Shown in pieces: positions 1 through 13,465 of a DNA stretch of 64,000 nucleotides. The DNA is from Selaginella moellendorffii (Eukaryota > Streptophyta > Lycopodiopsida > Selaginellales > Selaginellaceae), in the NCBI RefSeq assembly GCF_000143415.4, contig NW_003314271.1, positions 325,801-389,800 of the forward strand, written 5' to 3'. A model generated the notes under the pieces. That model saw nothing but the letters and a program-made list of their open reading frames with translations, was not told where the DNA came from and made no database searches. The stretch's first letter is position 1; every line of letters starts with the position of its first letter. Made by a program: the position numbers and the translations under genes.

Positions 1-368
1 GAAAGGCAAGCAAATTTGTTTTTGATAGGCGTCATCTAGGTGGTAGGAACACTCGAAATCTAGGAGTGAGTCTGAGTGTGCACAAAGTAGCTACTTTTAC
101 TCTCTAGCTGCATGGGAAAGGACAGAGCATTCTGTTTTTTCTTATGTTGAGTTCTTGGGAGCTCTGGGTTAATATAGTTGCTCCAGGTTTCTATCAAGAA
201 TCAGGCTTGCAGGCTCTGGCATCAGCGACTATGACTGAGATTTATCTTCCAGAGGTGATGTGATTTCAGGGAAATTTAATTCGTTAGCTCGAGTTCGTCT
301 AGTTGCCGCAGATATTTCTGGAATGTTGTGGTTCTAAGGTATTTCTAACTCGTTCCATGATTTTGCAG

Positions 369-1779
369 CTATGCTCTCTTCGACACGGCAGGGAACCAGA
401 TTCCACCGCAGCTGGTGACTAGAATGGGCGAAGTTTTCGAGGCCTTGCTTGAAGAGGTATCTTACTGTTTGTTAGAAAGCATAGCGTTAAACTCCTTTGG
501 TTCTTTTCGTGCAGACTAAGAAAGTTCGTGAGGAGTTTGCACAAGATATGTCGCTGAAGCAGGCCTTCTCGATCATACTTAAAAGACGTCCAGACCTGAG
601 GTACGAGCTTTCCTACTCCGACTTAGCACTAAATATCCCTGTTTCAGACAAGAAGGCCTGGGACACCGAGTTTTACAGTGGTACTTATGTAGACTGGAAG
701 GATGGTTTGCTGCTGACGCAGATAAAATCTCCCTCCAGAGCTGGGATGAGGTGAGACATGACCAATTCTCTTCCCCGTGACTCAGATCCTTTCGTGTGCA
801 GGAAGAATTACTTGAAGGTGGCCACGGCCTCATGGTCAAAGGTTATTGGCCTGTCGTTTTCTCTTTGGCCGAAGGACTCGATATAAAATTGAATCACAGG
901 TAACACGCGCAAGAACACAATAGTCCACGACTGATGAGTTTTTCTTTTTTTCTTTGCATTTTGTCTGTCCAGAGTAACAAAAATAAGTCGACATCCGAAA
1001 GGTGTCCGCGTTGCTGTAGAAAATGGAAAGGTTTTCAACGCCGACGCGATCGTTGTTGCTGCTCCTCTCGGAGTGCTCCAAGCCAAGATCATAAACTTTG
1101 AGCCTCAACTCCCGGACTGGAAAGTAAAAGCCATCAATGAACTGGGTGTCGGAAACGAGAACAAGATCGCCATGCTCTTCGACAACGTTTTCTGGCCCAA
1201 CGTCGAGTTCCTGGGCGTGGTCGCTTCCACCACGTACGAGTGCAGCTACTTCCTCAACTTGCACAAAGCCACGGGACACCCGGTTCTCGTCTACATGCCC
1301 GCTGGAAATCTCGCCAACGATCTGGAGAAGCTGAGTGAATCAGCCGCCAAGAATTACGCGTTCTCGCAGCTCAAGAAGATATTGCCAAACGCTTCCTTGC
1401 CGGTAAGTTCTTTGCTGTTCTTTGGTCTCTAGTTTGGAGCTAAAAACTCTTGTTTTCCTTCTTGCAGACCAAGTGCTTGGTGTCTCACTGGGGATCCGAC
1501 GTAAACTCCCTCGGCTGCTACACCTATGACGCCGTGGGTGTCTCTCACGGCGCCTACGATCGACTGCGCGCTCCAGTGGACAATCTCGTGTTCTTCGCTG
1601 GAGAGGCGACGAGCAGCAGCTTTCCAGGGACCGTCCACGGCGCGTTTGCCACTGGAGTTCTCGCTGCCGCCGAGTGCCGCAAGACCATCGAGGAGCGATG
1701 CAAGGATCTGGAGCTCTTCCAGCCGGCCATGGCGGAAGAAATCGAGCTCGCCATCCCGCTCCAAATCTCTCGCCTGTGA
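369..1779 (+). CDS. PAO2: Peroxisomal polyamine oxidase (PAO2/3/4-type), 3' part
   Basis: FAD-dependent oxidase that back-converts spermine and spermidine in peroxisomes, producing hydrogen peroxide. Visible exons are 369-456, 515-600, 648-750, 802-899, 973-1402 and 1468-1779, encoding the last 371 residues. The N-terminal FAD/NAD fold lies left of the window, and bases 1-368 read as intron. The protein follows the Arabidopsis PAO2-4 pattern throughout: [59 protein letters not shown], and [18 protein letters not shown] near the FAD-binding end. The C-terminus is SRL, a type 1 peroxisomal targeting signal also found in this family. The 601-647 intron (47 nt) must be removed: reading through it puts the next segment in the wrong frame. 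Family assignment is firm; which PAO2/3/4 member it matches best is not resolved. Confidence 0.93.
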
Positions 1780-1841
1780 AGTCATGAATTAAATGAATGC
1801 CCTAAAATTTAAATCTATAGGCACATTTTTTTCCTGAGTAG

Positions 1842-1907
1842 GGTTTCTAGGCGCGATCGATCGAGAGCGTGGAGGGTTTCTAAGCCGCGATCGATCAGAG
1901 CGTGGAG
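1842..1907 (+). repeat. Tandem duplication of a 33-bp unit upstream of ERD2
   Basis: Two adjacent 33-bp copies (1842-1874 and 1875-1907) differ at a few positions. Each starts ggtttcta, contains cgcgatcgatc or a near match, and ends gagcgtggag. They lie just upstream of the ERD2 start codon, in the 154-bp spacer after the polyamine oxidase stop, so they fall in the promoter or 5' leader of ERD2. The agggtttcta start resembles plant telo-box elements; a regulatory role is inference. Confidence 0.85.
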
Positions 1908-1932
1908 CGGCCGATCAATCGGAGCAGCAGCG

Positions 1933-2997
1933 ATGAATATCTTCCGGCTCTGCGGCGACATGACCCATCTCCTCAGCGTCGTGGTGCTGCTGCTCAAGAT
2001 CCACACCATCAAGTCTTGCGCCGGTAAGGGAAGAGAGAAAATTTTCCTCGATTCTTTTGATTTCGTGCTGCTTAGAAATCTTTGCGCAGGGATTTCTCTC
2101 AAGACGCAGGAGCTCTATGCCCTCGTCTTTGCGACGCGCTACTTGGATATTTTCACGCACCATGTCTCGCTCTATAACACGGTTATGAAAATAATTTTTC
2201 TCGGAACCTCTTTCACGATCGTGTGGTACATGAGGCATCACAAGGTCGTGCGCCAGACTTACGACAAGGAGCAGGACACTTTCAAGCATTACATGCTGAT
2301 CATTCCATGCTTTGCTCTCGCGCTCCTGATCAAGACCAAATTCACTCCACTGGAGGTAAGTTATACTTGGCACCGACCTCTTTTCTTTGGTAGATGATCT
2401 TTCTTCTTTGCTTTTCCTTTTTCCTCTTTTTCTCATTCTTTCCTTTTGGTATGATATCATCTAAGTTTTTCGAATATGGCAGGTTTTGTGGACGTTTTCT
2501 ATCTACCTGGAGGCTGTGGCGATCTTTCCTCAGCTGGTGTTGCTACAGCGAACCAAAAACATCGACAACCTCACCGGGAACTATGTCTTTTTGCTTGGGT
2601 ACGCCTCACAAACTTGCTTTTGTTTCATGTTTTTGATTGCATTTCAGGGCATATCGAGGGCTGTATCTGTTGAATTGGATCGTTCGGTATTTCACTGAAA
2701 AGGGCTACAGGCAATGGATAAGTATGACATTTTTTTTTATATCACAACTTACCAAGGATTTTAAATTCATTTCTTCTCCGTTTTTTCCCGTGTGCAGCAT
2801 GGATATCTGGAATTGTACAGACCGCACTGTATGCGGACTTCTTTTACTATTACATCAAGTGGTACGGAATTTCAATCCATTTTTTTTTTTCCAATCCAAT
2901 TTTTTGTCTTTTTTTTTTCTTGAGTGTGTGTGCTGATCCTTCTTCTGTTTTGCGTTGCAGCTGGAGGAACAACGAGAAGCTTCATCTTCCTTCTTGA
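1933..2997 (+). CDS. ERD2: ER lumen protein-retaining receptor (KDEL/HDEL receptor)
   Basis: Seven-helix Golgi/ER receptor that returns escaped K/HDEL-tagged ER proteins by COPI retrograde traffic. Six exons (1933-2023, 2090-2355, 2483-2598, 2648-2721, 2798-2861, 2961-2997) give 215 aa, the usual ERD2 length. The start MNIFRLCGDMTHLLSVV, the block ISLKTQELYALVFATRYLD, the core VLWTFSIYLEAVAIFPQL and LTGNYVFLLGAYRGLYLLNW are hallmarks of the family. The tail after the last helix ends NNEKLHLPS, close to the plant NEKLQLP ending. All introns are GT-AG and 61-127 nt. The gene follows the polyamine oxidase in tandem with a very short spacer and carries the 33-bp tandem repeat in its leader region. 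Confidence 0.97.
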
Positions 2998-3235
2998 ACG
3001 TAGATTCTTGTATCTAAGCAGAGAGAGGAAGAGCGGCGAAGAACGCTCTCAGGGATCATCTACTGGAATGTGAGTCTTTGCTTGAGCAAATTTTCTTCTT
3101 TATCTCTTCACATTGGAGTTATATATCACACATCTTACAAGTCGATCAAGCTTCTCCTTGCTTGGAACTTTCATCCCTCTGCAGCTCGAAGCTCCTCGTT
3201 CTCCAGCCCCAAGAGAGTGACTGTAAAAGCCGAGT

Positions 3236-4510
3236 TTGGCAGAGGGACAATTGGCGGCACCACTTGTCGAGTATCCTCGACCTCGATTCCGGCCTGCGAT
3301 TCTTATCAGACACTGGAGATCCTACAAAAAGAATACCGACCTTCTTGGCGAGCTTCTTGAGGAGCTCCCGCTCCTTTTTCTGCATCAACAAGCACCAAAT
3401 GTAAGTAAATTTGCCTATCTAAGCCACTGAAATTCTCTCTTTTGCTCTCAGGAAGAAGAAACGAACCCAGAAGTACATGTTTTCCAGGGAGTGCTCGCGC
3501 TCCGACATATGATCCTTGGTCATGTCGAGAGCATACGGCGATGGAAGGTAGGCCATCTTCCTCGCGAGTAGCAAGCGGCACCACAGCGGCGGGAGGGTGG
3601 TAGCAGCACAACGCATCGCCATCGCCATTGGAAAAGAGCGGCGGCACAAGTAGCTGTGAGTTTCTTCTAGATGGTTTCTAGAAAAGTAAACAGTGTTTTT
3701 CTATATCTATCCAGTCGCTGTGGAAGAAGACGACTGCGCACCACGAGTCACGCCTGGATTAGCATAAAGCAGAACAAAATCAGTAGTAATAATTGTCAAA
3801 TCCCGCCAAGATTTGCAGCTGCCATTTTATTGGAATGGTTAGCTAGCTTATATACTGTTTACAAGGCTCCTCTTCAAATTTAGCCTGGAAACTTTTTTAG
3901 TTGTTTTAGGGTTAGGCTATTCGAGAAGGTGGCTACGGAGGAGGAGGTGGCAGCAGTGGAGAAGGAGGAGTCTGTTTCTTGGCCTAGAGATTATGAGGTG
4001 TGTTAGCTCAGTTTCCACATTATCTCTACACACCAATTGACATTTGTTTTGCAATGTGTTACTTGCTTCACTTTGTGCTTCTTGTTCTGGTGTATTAGGA
4101 TGTGGCATGCCAAGAAGTAAAGTTTAATGGTGGGAGAGCATCTGCTGCATCACTCTGGGCCTGTGCTATAAGGGAACACTACCTCATCACAGCGCCAACC
4201 GGTGGTAGAAATTGGATACCGGAAAATGATTCTGATGGGTATTTGGTTCGGGACTTTTGCCAATACATCCAAGGATTCAAAGGAGCATTGCAAGTGTCTT
4301 CTGTCGCTGGAATTCGCAAGAAACAGATGGAAAGGATCAAGGAGGCTGAGCGAAATATAATTGGCAATCGAGGAGCGAATGAAAATGCAGCAGAAGAGCT
4401 TGTGGTGGCCGAAACAAGGTAATATTTTACTAAATTTTAATAGTAAAATTAAAATTTTATTTTTTCTCAGCAAAAAGAAAAGTAAAACCTTTAAGAAAAA
4501 GAAGAAATAA
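3236..4510 (+). CDS. Unrecognised multi-exon gene (partial model)
   Basis: I do not recognise this protein. Coding-like blocks join through good splice sites. One exon ends at 3400 before gtaagt (RHWRSYKKNTDLLGELLEE, QQAPN) and continues after ctcag at 3452 (EEETNPEVHVFQG, LRHMILGHVESIRRWK). Another ends at 3997 (VATEEEVAAVEKEESVSWP). A third is 4099-4418 (FNGGRASAASLWACAIREH, PTGGRNWIPENDSDGYLV). The last, 4471-4510, ends the protein in a lysine-rich tail (KKKSKTFKKKKK, stop TAA). The joins 3997/4099 and 4418/4471 keep frame. I found no ATG in frame at the 5' end and could not join 3560-3917 with confidence, so start and total length are unknown, and the two halves could be separate genes. 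The basic tail suggests RNA binding or nuclear/nucleolar location (inference). Confidence 0.4.
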
Positions 4511-4739
4511 GATCAGAGAGTATTTGTCGGTAAGTCTATAACTGTATCACTTGTATTGCTAATATGTTGTTATGTAGTGAGACGCAACGAATTAATCCTA
4601 AGTCTTGATTTATATCCTTATGCTATTCAAATTACAAGTTTTAGATTATAGTAGTAATAAAATTTAGATTAATAAAACTTAATGTTATAATGTGTTTTTT
4701 GGGTTTTTTTTTCCCTGTTTTGATCAGTTTTTTGCACAG

Positions 4740-5189
4740 GTGTTGGTTGCGGGTAAATTCAAATTTTGGCTCTTTAGCACAGGAAGGATCACGGACTTAA
4801 AAACCATGAAGTACAACTTTGATCAGGTTCAGAGTTCCCTATACGCTTTGAGCGAGTTCAAGTATTTTTATTTTACTGTTTTTGTTCTGCGGGCAATTTT
4901 CTGGTTTGAGAGGGGTCATGCAAGGGACGTGCTGTTCTTGGCCACAACCGAAGGTGACCGCAAGAAGCATGACGAGTTCGACATGGACGACGAGAAAGCA
5001 TGGGGGCAAGTCCAAGTCATTTTCAAAGACGTTGGAATCGACACAGTCATTTTGGTCATATCTCGCCTCTACCTGTTGCACAACGCGGGCATAACCGAGA
5101 ATGCGACTTCAACTCTTGTACCTCAAAGATACTACCATGTTATTGTCAAGCCTTTTGAATCACAGCTGGAAAACATTCACTGGTTATAG
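4740..5189 (+). CDS. Hypothetical coding exon(s)
   Basis: A 150-residue open stretch follows a plausible acceptor (ttgcacag, 4732-4739). It reads as protein, especially in its second half: ARDVLFLATTEGDRKKH, then a D/E-rich patch, then FKDVGIDTVILVISRLYLL. The middle (about 4830-4915) is low-complexity and may be an intron, since it has a possible donor after DQ at 4829 and an acceptor ending tttgag near 4910. It lies about 230 bp downstream of the lysine-tailed gene on the same strand and could belong to it or to a separate gene. No family recognised. Confidence 0.25.
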   Translation: MLVAGKFKFWLFSTGRITDLKTMKYNFDQVQSSLYALSEFKYFYFTVFVLRAIFWFERGHARDVLFLATTEGDRKKHDEFDMDDEKAWGQVQVIFKDVGIDTVILVISRLYLLHNAGITENATSTLVPQRYYHVIVKPFESQLENIHWL

Positions 5190-5461
5190 TTCTGAATGAG
5201 GTGAGCACTAGTTTCTTGTCTTTTTTGCTGATATTTCCCTTGTGCCATTTGATGCCATGATCGATGAGGACAACAAATATTTGATCGAGAGGTATGCTGT
5301 AGCAACTATTTCCTCGTTAAGGCTCTTGAAGCATTGTGACAGGTCCTGCAACAGCAGCAGCAACGGCAATCGCGTTCGCCCCACCAGAGATCTATACTAT
5401 GCCAAGGGGTCGAATCCCTTCTAAAGAGTGCCAACGCACACAGCCTTGATCCGAGAGGGTG

Positions 5462-5776
5462 ATGGAACAAAGGATTTTGTGCTCCCGAGAGTCCACTCAG
5501 GTGCGCATGGAGAAGATATACAGAAATCTGGTCCAAGGAATGGATATTGCGAGACCTCTCAGGGAGGCTGTTGTGGAGATGATCGAGGCCAATGATGGTA
5601 AGCCGGAAGCTTTACGACGTGAGCCACTGGGCAGCTTTCATGGTCTCTTGGAGTCCCTTCACGACACTGCCAGGACTTATAAGGTCGCTAGCAGCGTGTT
5701 CCAGGTGATTGGAGTGGCTCGATATGGCATACTCTTCACCATGGCTATTGCAGATCGATCATGCAGTGAGTGGTAG
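5462..5776 (+). CDS. Hypothetical small ORF
   Basis: ATG-started 104-codon frame with a protein-like middle (REAVVEMIEANDGKPEALRR, GSFHGLLESLHDTART) and a hydrophobic end (GVARYGILFTMAIADRS). No recognised domain. It sits between the unrecognised plus-strand exons at 4.7-5.2 kb and the minus-strand gene ending at 6051. It could be a real short gene, the last exon of the upstream model, or chance. Confidence 0.22.
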   Translation: MEQRILCSRESTQVRMEKIYRNLVQGMDIARPLREAVVEMIEANDGKPEALRREPLGSFHGLLESLHDTARTYKVASSVFQVIGVARYGILFTMAIADRSCSEW

Positions 5777-6050
5777 TGCTCTCAATCGATCAGAGCAAGC
5801 TAGAACTGAGAGAAACTTTATATCATCCTCCGTCTCCCATCAAGCTCATCACGGTTGGAGTCTCCTTGTCACAGCCAAGAGCACAGGAGATTCTTGGTAG
5901 CTATGGAGTCGAAAAAGTTGACAAAGCAGAGAGCTGCGAATGAAACAGAGCAAGCATAATAATATAGTACAAACATAATTAACATGGGAGATTACTTTTC
6001 CATCACAATCTCCCAAGTGTTTCCAGACTTCCTCTTGATAACAGCCACCT

Positions 6051-6616
6051 TTAACTCCTTCTAGCAACCACACATGAAAAGACTGACTTTTCCCACTGGA
6101 TGGCAAAATTCTGGTACTTAGTGTTGGGATCTTCTTTAGGGAACTTCACAAAGGGCCCATTACTTTGACTGTCAAGCCTCCATCCATCCTTGTAGAAGCC
6201 ATCTTTTTTCTTGAACGGACCAAGTAGAGTTCTCTGATAGAATAACAATGGCAACAATGTAATGTAGGAAATCCTTATATACCTGTGGAAGCCTGGTGTC
6301 ATCTAGGATATCATCGTGCCAATACTCCAGCAAATGCTGGATGTCCTTCTTGTCCTTTGTAGTCCCTTCTGTAATAGACCCTCCTGCAATACAGAAACAT
6401 ATCTATGAATGAAAACAGTCCAAACAATCTCATGGTGTTGCGAGAGCATGTATAAATGAATGAATGAAACAGACCTTTTAGCCCCAATGCTTGCACATAT
6501 TGATCTAAACGCACAAACGAAATTATGAGCTTATTCAGCAAGTTCAAAAGCTATCACTCACCAGCCCCTTCATCTTGCAGCTTTGCATTGTCAATAGAGA
6601 CCGTAGACTGCGCCAT
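6051..6616 (-). CDS. Small four-exon gene of unknown function, possibly frame-disrupted at its 3' end
   Basis: Exons (minus strand) 6562-6616, 6475-6504, 6283-6383 and 6051-6233 join in frame to 122 aa beginning MAQSTVSIDNAKLQDEGADQ. Introns are 57, 91 and 49 nt with GT-AG ends. The protein is charged, with LLEYWHDDILDDTRLPQ and LGPFKKKDGFYKDGW as the most distinctive stretches, and ends CVVARRS. No known family recognised; no signal peptide or membrane segment. Just past the annotated stop, in another frame, sits KELKVAVIKRKSGNTWEIV followed by MEK and a stop, which looks like a natural C-terminus. So either the last exon is spliced differently (an 89-nt intron from gtgaag in the GPF-V region to the gctag at 6061-6065 would join the two) or one base has been lost. 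The short exons and clean splice sites argue for a genuine gene. Confidence 0.5.
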
Positions 6617-9600
6617 AGTACCAGAACAGTAGAAGAAGAAGGAAGGGATGCACAACAACCATGAGACCTTTGAATACTTATATATGTGAAAAATGTTTTT
6701 TTTTCCTGTGTTGATGTTAACAAGTTGCAATTCCTACAGTGTATACTGTAGCAATTGGCGGTCCATGATAACGATAAGGACAACACAACAAATGTTTAAT
6801 GGTCAACATTGCAACTCGTGGAACAATGGAATTGGACCTATTCCTCACTCTCATTTAATGCTTGTGGGCCTAGAAGGGAGCAAAAGAAAAATTAACTAAA
6901 ACAAAATTTGAGGGTCTTTTTTTGTCTCACAAGTGAGGTGCAATGAGTCTTATCCACTCACTTTAGCCCTCCCTCACTCCCCTTCAGCAATATAAATGTT
7001 TTCACTTGAAATATGATCATGGACCTCATTTAAGCATATGCCCATTCTTTGGTGGAGATGGGAGTACCATTATGAATAAGCTGGGTCCATTAGTCATTCT
7101 AGATTGTTGTGGTGGCTGTTTGAGTGACTTGGAATGTCACATAATTTTCATTTGAAGCTGTGGTAGTTTCATGGGACAAGACTATGTGGTGTTGTTTTGT
7201 TTTAAGCTGTGGTAGCTTGATTCAATCAACCAAAGATGGAATGCTTGTTTTCTGTCTAAAGACTGGTTAATGTACAGTAGTTGGAGTTGTTAACACCCTA
7301 TTGTTCTCGCATTGAAATGCAGGCTTCTTAAGCAGTTTTATGGTGGCAAACAGTGGCAAAGAAAGGACCTCTACTCGTGATCATGAGCAGGATCTGACTA
7401 GCGATGTCCTGCAACTTGAGGATGGTAAAGTTCTTGACATAGCCAAGAAGGTGATAGGATCAGGAAGACGCTTCTAGATTTGATGTGTGATCCTCAATTA
7501 CCAGGTGACTTAGTGAAGGGGCACTTTTGAATGTGCTGCGTGGAACAAAAAGGTAAAGGGAGAGGAAATAATAAATGCTTTGTGCATATCTCTAGATAGA
7601 GAAGCATAACATTAGTTTGTTTCCCAAAGGAGCAAGGATTATATGAAAACTTGAGAAGAGGTGGTGACTTGGTGTAGGTAGCTATTGCAACTTGGCAATC
7701 CCACCAACAGGTGCAGGAAGTACAAACTTGACAAACCTGTGCAAGTCTATCAGGCAAATCTATTGCATGTGACTCATATTCTAAACTAAGACCTAGATGA
7801 AGTTGATTCCATGGCATGACAAATCTTTTACAATGTATTGTTACAGTGAAGGCATGGGTTGCAATATATAAGGATAAACCATTACAAATGTTCTTTCAAG
7901 TGGCAAAAGAGGGGATTAGCGAAGCTAAGGCTACTTGCAAGCTAATGAATGTCTCATATGCATCAAAATCAAATAAGAATGAAGAGTCTAGGTAATAAAT
8001 GGTGAAAATCAAATGTGGCTATTTCTCTTCAAAAGGAAGTTCTTTCAAGAGTTAGGGGAAGAGAGTATTTTTTGGAGTGATGATCATGATGATAGCTGCT
8101 ACAATTTATGGGAAGTGGCCATATTTGAAGAATTAGTGAGTATAATGACATGGGGAAGTTAAAAATAATGAACAATGAGTCTTACAGAGTTCAAGGATAA
8201 TGAAGATCCAGTTGAGGGTTGGAGCAAAGGAGGGCTCAAATGAGTTGGTGGGGTGTAGTTTTGGTCTTTTCTTTAAACATTTTTACTTTATGGACCTATT
8301 ATGCCACTATATTAAAGTTATGTTTTGATGGATGTGGCATTTAGAGTATGACATAGATATTTCTTAAAAGTTGTGGAAGGAATTTACACTGAAGGATAAC
8401 AAGGATCTAGAGGAAATCAGCTACTATAAAAAAGAGGGCAACAATAGGGAAGGGTTAGGTTATGTCTCGGGCTTGGATATAATTGCCTTTGGAAAGTTGT
8501 TAGATGAGAGATCTAACTTATGGATTAGAAGTTAAACCTCTATATACTTGCTTGTGAGCTTGTAATGTGTTGTGTCTTTAAGGTTAGAGCAATTAACAGT
8601 GTTTAAAAGCATTTAAAAGAGTTTTTGGAGTGAACTTTAAAGTGTTTTAAAGAGTTTTAATTATAGCTTATAAGCAATTTCATAAAGTCATCTTTATTTT
8701 CTTTTCTTTGAATCATATGCAATAGAATCTACATGGCACTCCTAATCTCAATTCTAGTAGAGACCCTACTTGCAAATCCAATTGAATTTTGTGAGCTATG
8801 AATATAATGCCATCTTTCCTTGGTTGGGGTAAGTTTTTAGTAAATAAAGTTTCTTAAATTTTTGTGTGAGGAAACTTTTGGCTAGGAATTATGAACATTT
8901 GCAACATACTTAAAGAACTATATGGTGGTAGATTTAATAAGGTTTAGACTCTATTTATCTTGTTAGCAGCCTTGCTATCATCTACTTGCTACTGGGTATC
9001 TCTACTTGAAATTTTGAACATACATTTGAGATAGATATAATTTAAATTCAACTAGTCATGCTCTTGCTGTTCTCTTCTCTAATCTTATGAAATCACACAC
9101 ATTCTTCTTCTCTCCTCAAGCAACTTATATTTGAGCTCAAATTAAATTAGTAAGGAGTTCAATAGTTTTGAGGGTGAGTTTGAAGTTTTATATGATATAA
9201 AGTGTTCTTAAATCTATCATCTAATTCTCTTTCATCTGCTTTTTCCTCTTTCTAGAATATTTATTTTGTCTTAGACTGAGCCACCTTCTTATCACATTAT
9301 TTCTTCATAATTTCTAGTATTCTCTTTTACTAACACATTAATCAGTTCTGACTCTCATTCTTTATCTAGCTTTTGTTCTTCCTTTTCCAAGGTTTCTTTT
9401 ATTCTTCCACATTGTTTCTTCCTTTATTTTCTTAATTTCTCCATGTTACTTCCTCACCCAATATCACCCAATACATATGTCCTCAATGATAAGTCCTCAA
9501 TAACCCAGTATACATCCACTAACCTGTCTATTTTGGTGAATTTGCCAATGAGCATTATGTAAGTTATCACCATTGGAGCACACCCATATCTTCAAGTAGC

Positions 9601-10030
9601 CTCTCAGCCTCATCGTGTTGTAAACCTTGCAAAACCTGTTATAGGTCACCACCACATCCAAAGAGCGAAAAGTACTTGGAAAATCTGCTGGCAAATGCCC
9701 AACTTAGTGAAAGTGTCTTACGGGGAAATATATTTTTGGCATAAAAGATGATCTCACGAATCTTTTTTGTTCAAGAGAACATTTTCCCTTCCAAATCTGT
9801 GATTAACGGCAAAGCATCCACACTTCTTCTCTATCATCTTCTCATAGCCTCTTCATGGCTCGTTTAAATTTGTGAGTCCAAGAAGTACAATAATGTTTTA
9901 GCTAGACGTGTTCCAGCCTCCTCGAGTAATTAGAAACATTATAATATCACGAATCAAACAAAGCTTAAGCATGCTTAGGTTTTAGACCAGAGGAGCCCTA
10001 AAATGTGGTAGGGCGCGGTGATTTGCGACG
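6617..10030. other. Gene-poor AT-rich spacer
   Basis: About 3.4 kb without a supportable gene. Open frames are short and broken (for example around 7320-7480 and 7860-7990) and none resembles a known family. From 8640 to 9480 it is strongly AT-rich with T-rich tracts. The last roughly 150 bp must hold the promoter and 5' leader of the FtsH gene. No terminal repeats, tRNA-like fold or clear transposon was found; degraded repeat DNA is the likeliest content. Confidence 0.5.
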
Positions 10031-13251
<3,221 letters not shown>

Positions 13252-13465
13252 AATTCAATCTTACTGTTGAAATCGTCTGTTCTGCAGAATGATATATATA
13301 TATTCTTTATAAATTTTGCATCGCGAATACTGTACATACAGGTCATTGCCTATGTAAATTAAAGCGACGCGAGGTAACAGTTTTCTGGGAATCACTTGGT
13401 TTCTTCAGTAAGCTTTGTTTCATGGTGGCTTTTTTGTTTCTAATCCGGTGTCCAGAAAGTTCCAA

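Noticed and set aside
836-1279. 147-codon minus-strand ORF
   Set aside because: Antisense shadow of the polyamine oxidase exons, with no family resemblance.
5396-5420. T-arm-like aagggGTCGAATccctt, suggesting a tRNA
   Set aside because: The loop lacks the usual TTC start and no D-arm, anticodon arm or acceptor stem could be folded around it.
7494-7817. 107-codon minus-strand ORF in the 7-10 kb spacer
   Set aside because: No recognisable motif, no splice partners, atypical Cys/Thr/Leu composition in AT-rich DNA.
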